A DNA stretch of 64,000 nt from CALINF01 sp039980455 (lineage in GTDB: Bacteria > Pseudomonadota > Gammaproteobacteria > Pseudomonadales > Halieaceae): the NCBI GenBank assembly GCA_039980455.1, contig JBDXCG010000003.1, forward strand, positions 434,001 through 498,000, in the 5' to 3' direction. This document shows positions 15,992-23,272 of this stretch, piece after piece (within the stretch, counting starts at the first letter, position 1; each line of letters begins with the position of its first letter). The position numbers were made by a program, and so were the translations under genes. The notes under the pieces are model-generated. The model saw only the letters and a list, made by a program, of their open reading frames with translations. It had not been told where the DNA came from and ran no database searches.

Positions 15992-17224
15992 CTATACGCG
16001 CTCTATGATGATGGCGGGCGCCATACCGCCAGCAGCGCACATTGTCACGAGGCCAAATTGCTTGTCCTGTCGCTCCAGTTCATCCAGCATTGTACCGATC
16101 AATACTGATCCAGTGGCACCGATAGGGTGACCCAGCGCCATAGCGCCGCCGTTAACGTTTACCTTGTCACGATCCAGATTTAGGTCGCGGATAAACTTCT
16201 CTGCTACCACCGAGAACGCCTCATTGATCTCGAACAAATCGATATCGCCTATGGACATGCCGGCTTTTGCCAAAACCTTGTGTGCGGCGGGTACTGGTGC
16301 GTTTAACATCAGAGTAGGTGAGTCGCCAATATTGGACATTGCCACGATGCGCGCCCGAGGCTTCATACCCTGAGCTTTGGCGTAATCGGGTGACGCCAGC
16401 AAAATAGCTGCGGCACCGTCCACAACGCCAGATGAATTGCCGGCATGGTGCACGTGATTGATCTTCAAGTCGGGGTATTTCTTGGCTATCAGTCCACGGA
16501 AAGTCGTTCCCGCTTCATCGAGCGGATAGTCCGCCAGCGCTTCAAAAGAAGGCTTCAATTCGCTCAGCGACTCCAACGTTGTATTGGGTCGTGGAAACTC
16601 CTCATGATCAAGTGCCAACGTGCCGTCGAGTTTATAAACCGGCACCAGGCTTTTGTCGAAATGACCGTTGGCTATTGCGTTAGCAGCCCGTTGCTGCGAC
16701 ACCACAGCAAGCTGATCAACTGCTTCGCGATCGATCCCTTCCAGCGTTGCAATTGCGTCTGCACACACACCTTGGTGCGGTTGAGGGTGCATGTCGCGCA
16801 GGTGCAGGTTGTCGCTATCGATAAAAGGCGACTGGTTGGGGTCCTGGCCGAAGGTCGACATCATTTCGCATCCGCCGCCTATCACCAGATCTTCCATTCC
16901 CGACATAATGCTTGCCGCCGCGATGTTGACCGCCGTAATGCCCGAGCCACAAAAGCGATCCAGCGTTACGCCCGAGGAGCGAGTGTCATAGCCAGCGTCC
17001 AACGCAGACATGCGGGCAAGGTCACCACCTTGCTGGCCACGTTGGGAGCTAGTGCCGAAGATAATGTCATCGACTTCTGCTGTGTTGACGTCATTACGTT
17101 CGGCGAGTGCCTTGAGCACTGTGGAACCCAGGTGCTGCGGATGCTCGTCCGCGAGAGCACCTTTGCCTTTCTTGCCAATACCGCGTGGTGTGCGACAGGC
17201 GTCTATGATCCATGCTTCAGCCAT
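15992..17224 (-). CDS. Acetyl-CoA C-acyltransferase (thiolase)
   Basis: Thiolase of 410 residues from the ATG at 17224, preceded by GGAGATTACC. The nucleophilic cysteine is in LDRFCGSGITAVN, followed by GGCEMMS, the histidine motif NEAFSVVAEKF, the GGAMALGHPIGATG block and the C-terminal CAAGGMAPAI with the second active-site cysteine. It cleaves 3-ketoacyl-CoA (or condenses acetyl-CoA) and fits beta-oxidation. The enoyl-CoA hydratase gene ends 10 bases upstream on the same strand, and the phosphotransferase gene before that completes a three-gene operon. Confidence 0.92.
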   Translation of the reverse strand: MAEAWIIDACRTPRGIGKKGKGALADEHPQHLGSTVLKALAERNDVNTAEVDDIIFGTSSQRGQQGGDLARMSALDAGYDTRSSGVTLDRFCGSGITAVNIAAASIMSGMEDLVIGGGCEMMSTFGQDPNQSPFIDSDNLHLRDMHPQPHQGVCADAIATLEGIDREAVDQLAVVSQQRAANAIANGHFDKSLVPVYKLDGTLALDHEEFPRPNTTLESLSELKPSFEALADYPLDEAGTTFRGLIAKKYPDLKINHVHHAGNSSGVVDGAAAILLASPDYAKAQGMKPRARIVAMSNIGDSPTLMLNAPVPAAHKVLAKAGMSIGDIDLFEINEAFSVVAEKFIRDLNLDRDKVNVNGGAMALGHPIGATGSVLIGTMLDELERQDKQFGLVTMCAAGGMAPAIIIERV

Positions 17225-17234
17225 TGGTAATCTC

Positions 17235-17999
17235 CTATTTTCCTTGCCAGTTGGGTGCGCGCTTTTCTGCAAACGCGGTCGCGCCTTCGATAGCATCTTG
17301 TGATGTGAATACTGGATTCACGATCTCAGCCTGCTTGGCGAACATCTCATCACTGCTCCAGTCCTGTGCGCATGACACTGCTTTCAAGCTGGCTGCGACG
17401 GCGAGCGGTCCGTTTGCCGCAATTTTGGCGGCTAGTGCCTTGGCGGCGTCCAGTGCGGTACCAGAAGCAACAACCTGATTGATCAAGCCCAGTTCATAGG
17501 CCCGTTGCGAGGAAATAAAGTCACCGGTAAGTGCAAGCTCCATGGCAATGCGCGGAGAGATCTGTCTGGGCAGTTTAACCAGACCGCCTGCAGCCGCCGC
17601 GAGACCCCGCTTAACTTCGGGGATGCCGAACATGGAGTCATCAGCAGCAACAATCATGTCGCAGGAGATCGCCAGTTCAAAGCCGCCTGCAAGTGCATAG
17701 CCTTCAACGGCAGCGATGATTGGCTTTGACGAGCGATACTCTGTCAGGCCGGCAAATCCGCGACCCTCCACAAAGGGTGTCTCACCTGTTACGAATGCTT
17801 TCAGATCCATACCCGAACAAAAGGTACCGCCTGCGCCGGTCAAGATGGCAACGCGCAGTGAATCATTGCTTTCCAGCTCGTCCATTGCCGCGGCAACTTG
17901 ATCAGAGAGCGCTTTGTTCGCAGCGTTTTTCGCTTTGGGTCGATTGAGCGTTATCGTTAGAATGCCATCTTCCTGGCTGGTCAATACTTCATCTGTCAT
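17235..17999 (-). CDS. Enoyl-CoA hydratase/isomerase family protein
   Basis: Crotonase-fold protein of 254 residues. It has LNRPKAKNAAN, the oxyanion-hole blocks GAGGTFCSGMDLKAF and AVEGYALAGGFELAISCDM, and FGIPEVKRGL carrying the usual catalytic glutamate position. The C-terminal FAEKRAPNWQGK is also typical. It likely hydrates a 2-enoyl-CoA next to the thiolase gene. It lies 14 bases after the phosphotransferase gene and 10 before thiolase, in one operon. The precise substrate is unknown. Confidence 0.88.
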   Translation of the reverse strand: MTDEVLTSQEDGILTITLNRPKAKNAANKALSDQVAAAMDELESNDSLRVAILTGAGGTFCSGMDLKAFVTGETPFVEGRGFAGLTEYRSSKPIIAAVEGYALAGGFELAISCDMIVAADDSMFGIPEVKRGLAAAAGGLVKLPRQISPRIAMELALTGDFISSQRAYELGLINQVVASGTALDAAKALAAKIAANGPLAVAASLKAVSCAQDWSSDEMFAKQAEIVNPVFTSQDAIEGATAFAEKRAPNWQGK

Positions 18000-18013
18000 G
18001 CTGATTCTCCGGT

Positions 18014-19042
18014 TTATGATGCGTTGATAAATTTGAGGCCAAACTCAGCGAGTACGCCGACCATGTCGCCTCGTGATTTAGCTTCAGCGCTGGAGGCGGT
18101 GCCTATCAGCGCTCGTTTCTTGATGCCTTGCAAGATCGCCGCTAGGCGAAAAAAGCAAAACACTAAATAGAAATCCCAATTATCTATTTGATCGCGTCCA
18201 GTGCGTTCGCAATAGCGCGCAACGTAAGCACTGTCACTTGGAATAGCCAATTGCTCACGGTCGACACCCATCAGGCCACGCAAGCCCTCGCTGCCGCCGG
18301 GCAGTTGCCAAGCCATGACTTGGTAGGCCAGGTCCGCAAGGGGGTGCCCCAAAGTGGAGAGTTCCCAGTCGAGAACCGCGATGATGCGAGGCTCTGTTGG
18401 GTGAAACATGAGGTTGTCGAGGCGGTAGTCCCCATGCACGAGGCTGACGATGCCGTCATCTTCTGGCATGTTTGCCGGTAGCCAGCTGATCAAGGTCTCC
18501 ATGGACTCGTTAAGCTCAGTCTCGGAGGCTCGGTATTGTTTGATCCAGCGATTGATCTGGCGTTCAAAATAGTTACCGGGTCTGCCGTAGTCACTCAGGC
18601 CTACCTGATCGACATTGACTCCGTGTAGTGCTGCCAGCACGCGATTCATATCATCGTAAATGGCCACTCGTTCGCTGTTATCGCTAATCTCAGGAATGCG
18701 TGGGTCCCAGAACACTCGACCCTCCAAGCATTCCATAATGTAGAACATCGAGCCGATAACATCGTCGTCTTCACACAAGACGTAAGTTTTTGGGACCGGC
18801 ACGTCAGTATTTTGCAGAGCGCTGATGACACGAAATTCTCGATCAACTGCGTGTGCTGAGGCTAGTAGCTCGCCTGGCGGCTTGCGACGAAGAACATAAG
18901 AACGCCCACCGCTAGACAGTTTGAAGGTAGGGTTGGACTGCCCCCCGGGAAACTTTTCTGCCACAAGATCGCCCTCGAAACCTTCGAGGTTTGCGGCCAA
19001 GTAATTGGACAAGCTGGCGATATCCAGGTTTTGAGTACTCAT
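18014..19042 (-). CDS. APH-family phosphotransferase (ACAD10/11 kinase-domain-like)
   Basis: Protein of 342 residues from the ATG at 19042. It has the aminoglycoside phosphotransferase/choline kinase fold: GGQSNPTFKL and YVLRRKPPG in the N-lobe, the catalytic loop LVHGDYRLDNLMFHP and the metal-binding VLDWELSTLGHP. This branch is homologous to the kinase domain of human ACAD10/ACAD11, which phosphorylates 4-hydroxyacyl-CoA so that it can enter beta-oxidation, and is common in acyl-CoA operons. Placement with enoyl-CoA hydratase and thiolase supports that role; substrate specificity is inferred. Confidence 0.85.
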   Translation of the reverse strand: MSTQNLDIASLSNYLAANLEGFEGDLVAEKFPGGQSNPTFKLSSGGRSYVLRRKPPGELLASAHAVDREFRVISALQNTDVPVPKTYVLCEDDDVIGSMFYIMECLEGRVFWDPRIPEISDNSERVAIYDDMNRVLAALHGVNVDQVGLSDYGRPGNYFERQINRWIKQYRASETELNESMETLISWLPANMPEDDGIVSLVHGDYRLDNLMFHPTEPRIIAVLDWELSTLGHPLADLAYQVMAWQLPGGSEGLRGLMGVDREQLAIPSDSAYVARYCERTGRDQIDNWDFYLVFCFFRLAAILQGIKKRALIGTASSAEAKSRGDMVGVLAEFGLKFINAS

Positions 19043-19234
19043 GGGTCCAAGTCTGTTCCTCTGTAGGCGATGGCTGAGGCAGTCTGTGTGCTGCGCTAGA
19101 GTGAGGCAATGGCACACCACAACAAAAAAATAGACCCCAGGTGACAGTAATGCAACTCGTGCGACTAGCAGTTGAGCTGGCTGCACCGTGACGCTATCCT
19201 TCGTCGTCAATAATAAAATACCTAGGAGTTTGAT

Positions 19235-20938
19235 GTGTACAGCGAGCTGAAGGAAGTGTGGCAGGAGTTAACCTCCGCCGGTCAGATGTTTGAAGTGACC
19301 ACTCAGGAAGTCAGGGGAGTGCCCACACGCTGTTATACGCACGCGCCGGGGTCGTTGCGTGACCTCTGGTTAAGCTCTGCTGGCCATGGCGACAACGACT
19401 ACCTGGTTTATCAAGAAGAGCGCTGTACCTATGCGCAGGCCCATGACTATGTGGCCTCGATCGCCAATTGGCTGAAATCACAAGGTGTGGAGCCCGGTGA
19501 TCGGGTTGCCATAGCCATGCGAAATTATCCGGAATGGATGCTGGCGTACTGGGCTATTACGTCGATGGGAGCCGCAGTCGTGGGTATGAACGCGTGGTGG
19601 GTTCCGCACGAAATGCAATACGGGCTCGAGGACTCTGCACCTAAGGTGTTGATCTGCGATCACGAGCGATTGGTGCGCTTTGAGGAGATACGCTCAGAGT
19701 TCTCTGACATGATCGTTGCCGTAGTACGAATGGAGAAAGAGGTGCCGGATTGGGCCATCGACTGGGTGGAGGTGATCAATGCACCGTCCGAACTGCCCGA
19801 CGTATCGATCGACCCAGACGATGACGCCTGTATTTTTTATACCTCGGGCACAACGGGTCGCCCTAAAGGGGCGCAGCTCACCCACCGTGGTTGCGTTGCC
19901 AACGTGATGAACCTGGGTTTTATCAATGCCGCACAACCCATGGCGTTAGCCCGTGCCGCCGGGCAGGCCCCCGACCCGGATGCCAAGCCAGCGAACCCGG
20001 TAGCAGCGATGGTTGCAACGCCTCTGTTTCACGTTACTGCTAATAACTGTGTTGCACAGGCAACAACAGTCGCCGGCGGCAAGCTGGTGCATATGTATAA
20101 GTGGGATCCTGCCGAGGCATTGCGTTTGATCGAGCGCGAGCGCATAACAACGTTCAGCGCGGTTCCAATGATGACCCGAGAAATTCTGATGCACCCTGAC
20201 TTTGAGAAAACGGATACGTCATCCGTGCTGTCTATGGGTGGTGGTGGTGCCGCCATGCAACCAGACCTGGTAGAGAAAGTCGGTCAATCCACCGAGAATG
20301 TGCGTCCCAGCACCGGATATGGCATGACTGAAACCTGTGGAATTATTGCTGCCGTTGCGTCTGACTTTTTTCTCGATAAGCCGGCAAGCTGCGGCCCAGT
20401 CATGCCGACTTTTGAAGCCAAATGTGTCAACGGCAAAGGTGACGCGCTGCCCGCAGGTGAAGTGGGTGAACTATGGGTGCGTGGTTCACCGGTGATTAAG
20501 GGGTATCTGAATCGAGCGGACGCGACCGCAGAGTCCATCACAGACGGGTGGCTGCATACCGGAGACGTGGCCTATCTGGATGAGGATGGATTTTTGTTTC
20601 TCGTAGACCGCGCGAAAGACATGGTGCTGCGAGGAGGAGAGAACGTCTACTGCGCGGAAGTCGAGAACGCTATTTTCTCGCATGACGCAGTCGCCGAGTG
20701 CATTGTCTTCTCCGTGCCCGATGATCGACTTGGGGAAGAAGTCGGTGCTGCCATCTATGTGAAGCCTGGCAGCGACTTAGATTCAGATACTATACGCACC
20801 CAGTGCAAGGCAGTGCTCTCTTCCTATAAAGTCCCTCGCTACATCTGGTTCGTGGGTGAGCCTCTGCCGCGCAACGCCAACGGCAAGTTTGTGAAGCGTG
20901 AAGTTAGCTCAGTGCTCAAGGTTGAAGACGCCACGTAG
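19235..20938 (+). CDS. Acyl-CoA synthetase (AMP-forming)
   Basis: Protein of 567 residues from a GTG start with AGGAG seven bases upstream; the overlapping ATG at 19233 runs into a stop within six codons. Core motifs are FYTSGTTGRPKGAQLTH, GYGMTETCGI, HTGDVAYLDEDGFLFLVDRAKD, LRGGENVYCAEVEN and the catalytic lysine in PRNANGKFVKRE. It activates a fatty or other carboxylic acid to its CoA ester. It is divergent from the phosphotransferase-hydratase-thiolase operon across a 192-base gap in which I see no clear operator; shared regulation is likely. Confidence 0.9.
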   Translation: MYSELKEVWQELTSAGQMFEVTTQEVRGVPTRCYTHAPGSLRDLWLSSAGHGDNDYLVYQEERCTYAQAHDYVASIANWLKSQGVEPGDRVAIAMRNYPEWMLAYWAITSMGAAVVGMNAWWVPHEMQYGLEDSAPKVLICDHERLVRFEEIRSEFSDMIVAVVRMEKEVPDWAIDWVEVINAPSELPDVSIDPDDDACIFYTSGTTGRPKGAQLTHRGCVANVMNLGFINAAQPMALARAAGQAPDPDAKPANPVAAMVATPLFHVTANNCVAQATTVAGGKLVHMYKWDPAEALRLIERERITTFSAVPMMTREILMHPDFEKTDTSSVLSMGGGGAAMQPDLVEKVGQSTENVRPSTGYGMTETCGIIAAVASDFFLDKPASCGPVMPTFEAKCVNGKGDALPAGEVGELWVRGSPVIKGYLNRADATAESITDGWLHTGDVAYLDEDGFLFLVDRAKDMVLRGGENVYCAEVENAIFSHDAVAECIVFSVPDDRLGEEVGAAIYVKPGSDLDSDTIRTQCKAVLSSYKVPRYIWFVGEPLPRNANGKFVKREVSSVLKVEDAT

Positions 20939-20953
20939 CGATCTCGCTGCTGG

Positions 20954-21727
20954 TTAGCTCTCGACGAACGCCCGCTCAATCACGTAGTGGGCAGCGTCTC
21001 CGTGGCGCGATTCAGCGAACCCGCGCGCGTCCAATACAGCGCTCATATCCTTGAGCATGCTGGGGCTGCCACACAGCATAAAGCGATCGTCTGAGGTATT
21101 CACAGGGGGTAAGCCCAGATCTAAAGGCAACGTATTGTTGGCTAGCAGATCGGTGATGCGCCCCGTGTGTTTGAACGGCTCACGAGTGACGGTGGGGTAG
21201 TACAGGAGTTTGTCTCGCACGCTCTCACCTAGGTATTCATTATTGGGCAGTGCGTCGCTAATCAACTCCTGATAGGCCAGTTCATTAATGTGTCTGCAGC
21301 CGTGTACCAGGATGACCTTATCGAACGCATCGTAGATGTCTGGATCTTTGATGATGCTGAGAAAGGGCGCGAGACCAGTGCCGGTGGCGAGCAAGTACAG
21401 GTGTTTACCGGGTAGCAAGTGATCCATGACCAGCGTGCCCGTTGCTTTGCTGTTAACCAAGACTTCATCACCGACTTTGATGTGTTGGAGCTTGGATGTC
21501 AGGGGGCCATCGTTAACCTTGATGCTGAAAAATTCCAGCTCTTCCTCATGGTTCGCGCTGGCCATGCTATAGGCGCGCAGCAGTGGGCGCTCCTGATGCT
21601 CAATGCCAATCATGGTGAAGTGCCCGTTTTTGAAACGAAAGCCCTGGTCTCGCGTAGTCTTGAAACTAAACAGGCGGTCGGTCCAGTGGTGAACTTCCGT
21701 GACTTGTTCGCGCATCAGATGTGCCAT
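20954..21727 (-). CDS. fpr: Ferredoxin/flavodoxin-NADP+ reductase
   Basis: FNR-type flavoprotein of 257 residues, the size of bacterial Fpr. It has the FAD motif LRAYSMAS, the NADP block LLATGTGLAPFLSII, the MLCGSPSML segment and the C-terminus IERAFVES, close to the AFVEK ending of the Azotobacter/Pseudomonas subclass. It moves electrons between NADPH and ferredoxin or flavodoxin, supplying Fe-S and oxidative-stress functions. It is divergent from the finR-like LysR gene with a 115-base shared promoter region, the same arrangement as fpr-finR in Pseudomonas. Confidence 0.93.
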   Translation of the reverse strand: MAHLMREQVTEVHHWTDRLFSFKTTRDQGFRFKNGHFTMIGIEHQERPLLRAYSMASANHEEELEFFSIKVNDGPLTSKLQHIKVGDEVLVNSKATGTLVMDHLLPGKHLYLLATGTGLAPFLSIIKDPDIYDAFDKVILVHGCRHINELAYQELISDALPNNEYLGESVRDKLLYYPTVTREPFKHTGRITDLLANNTLPLDLGLPPVNTSDDRFMLCGSPSMLKDMSAVLDARGFAESRHGDAAHYVIERAFVES

Positions 21728-21810
21728 GGTTTTCCCTATTCCCGTACTGCTAAGTGAGAGTGCAGGGTACTGACAACATCAATATTGGTAAAATGGTTAA
21801 TGAAGATATA

Positions 21811-21833
21811 CTATACCTGAAATACCGATATAG
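21811..21833. promoter_or_regulatory. Inverted repeat in the fpr-finR intergenic region, candidate FinR site
   Basis: CTATA at 21811-21815 and TATAG at 21829-21833 flank a 13-base centre, just upstream of the LysR-type gene and facing fpr. LysR regulators usually bind interrupted dyads in the divergent promoter they share with their target. The A/T-rich sequence on the minus strand (TATAGTATAT) could also serve as the fpr -10 region. Assignment to FinR is inference from position. Confidence 0.4.
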
Positions 21834-21842
21834 GGTGGACCT

Positions 21843-22745
21843 GTGCGCTACACACTTCGTCAGTTGGAAGTCTTTCTGGCTACAGCACGGTTTGAAAACG
21901 TGAGTCGAGCGGCGCAGTTGCTGGCAATGTCCCAGTCTGCTGCCAGCGGGGCGCTTGCGGAATTGGAGTCGCAGTTCGACGTGCAGCTCTTTGAGCGGCA
22001 CGGTAAGCGACTGCGCCTTAGTGAGCTTGGGCACCAGCTTAGAGCTCAGGCGCAATCTGTACTTGATCAGGCTCAAGCATTGCAGGATGGTCTCGTACAG
22101 GGCGAGAAGGTGGGTGCCCTGCGTGTGGGCGCGACGCTTACCATCGGCAACTATCTCGCGGTTCCCATGATTGCCCAGTTCCGGCAGCTCTACCCCAATG
22201 CCCAGGTGCGGCTGACGGTGGCGAACACTCAATCGATTGCGGATGCAGTTGCTAACTTTGACCTTGATGTGGGCCTCGTAGAAGGCGAGCTGAACCAGGC
22301 TGAACTAAAGGTGCAGCGCTGGCGGCTGGATGAACTTGTCGTGTTCACATCACCTAATCACCCCTGGAGTGGTCTCAAGCAGGTTTCTGATGAACAGCTG
22401 CTGGCGCAGCACTGGATTGTCCGCGAACCTGGCTCAGGTACACGCCAGGCATTCGATCGAGCGATGCACGGCATTTTGCCACTGTTGGATATCGGTATGG
22501 AGCTGCAACACACCGAGGCGATCAAGCGAGCGGTGGAGTCGCAGCTCGGGGTAGGGTGCTTGTCTCGAATCAGCCTGACCGACGCCTTTAATCGAGGGTC
22601 CCTCGTACCCGTCGCCGTGCCGCAGCGTGACTTTGGTCGTCAATTGAATATCATTACGCACAGAGAAAAGCATCACAGCGTGGCCTTAACCCAGTGGCTG
22701 CGCTGCTGCTTCGAAGAATGGTCTGTAGTTCAGGAGTCCAATTGA
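21843..22745 (+). CDS. finR: LysR-family transcriptional regulator, FinR-like
   Basis: LysR-type regulator of 300 residues from a GTG start (MRYTLRQLEVFLATARF). The helix-turn-helix is clear at residues 18-40 (VSRAAQLLAMSQSAASGALA), followed by the periplasmic-binding-protein-like effector domain. Position divergent from fpr and sequence type point to FinR, which activates fpr under superoxide or related stress in Pseudomonas. The gene symbol is assigned on context plus family and is not certain. The SprT-like gene follows with overlapping codons. Confidence 0.82.
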   Translation: MRYTLRQLEVFLATARFENVSRAAQLLAMSQSAASGALAELESQFDVQLFERHGKRLRLSELGHQLRAQAQSVLDQAQALQDGLVQGEKVGALRVGATLTIGNYLAVPMIAQFRQLYPNAQVRLTVANTQSIADAVANFDLDVGLVEGELNQAELKVQRWRLDELVVFTSPNHPWSGLKQVSDEQLLAQHWIVREPGSGTRQAFDRAMHGILPLLDIGMELQHTEAIKRAVESQLGVGCLSRISLTDAFNRGSLVPVAVPQRDFGRQLNIITHREKHHSVALTQWLRCCFEEWSVVQESN

Positions 22746-23272
22746 TAGACCCTATAGGTGTGGAAAGGCAGGCTGAGGTGCTCAGTGAGACAGAGCGATA
22801 TATCGCGCGAGCGGCGCAGCTGCTGGAGTACCCGTTTGCCAGTGTGCCTGTGCATTTTGATTTGAGCGGCACGACTGCGGGAATGTTCAGGGTGTCTGGC
22901 GATCAGTGCTGCATTCGCTACAACCCGTGGATATTCGCCAAGTACTTTCGCGAAAATATGAGTGGCACTGTCCCTCATGAAGTGGCGCACTATATCGTAC
23001 ACGTGTTGTTTCCGCGCAAACGTACCAAGCCACACGGTGCTGAGTGGCAGGCAGTTATGTCCGTATTTGACGCAGATCCAGGAGTTACTTTTGATTTGGA
23101 TTTAAGCGGCGTGCCTCAGCGACGACAACGCAGCCATCCCTACAACTGTGGCTGCCAGGAACACGCAGTTTCAACGACCCGCCACAACAGAATGCAAAAG
23201 CGCCGGACCGTCTATCTGTGCCGGCAGTGCAACGGTCCATTGCGCTATGTCGACGCACTAGGTATCGACTGA
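22742..23272 (+). CDS. SprT-like zinc metalloprotein
   Basis: SprT/SprT-like protein of about 176 residues. The HExxH motif is HEVAH at residues 79-83, with GAEWQAVM giving the third-ligand region, and a C-terminal zinc-ribbon with cysteines in NCGCQEH and YLCRQCNGPL. I place the start at TTG 22742, which has AGGAG six bases upstream and overlaps the finR stop (TTGA); ATGs at 22694 and 22718 inside finR are alternatives with poor ribosome sites. SprT homologues include eukaryotic Spartan, a DNA-protein crosslink protease. The bacterial function is not established. The 3' end overlaps the convergent DUF748 gene by 15 bases. Confidence 0.82.
   Translation: MIDPIGVERQAEVLSETERYIARAAQLLEYPFASVPVHFDLSGTTAGMFRVSGDQCCIRYNPWIFAKYFRENMSGTVPHEVAHYIVHVLFPRKRTKPHGAEWQAVMSVFDADPGVTFDLDLSGVPQRRQRSHPYNCGCQEHAVSTTRHNRMQKRRTVYLCRQCNGPLRYVDALGID

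Noticed and set aside
16445..17230. Plus-strand 261-residue open frame
   Set aside because: It lies entirely antisense to the thiolase gene, has a Cys/His/Arg-rich composition typical of antisense frames and no family features.
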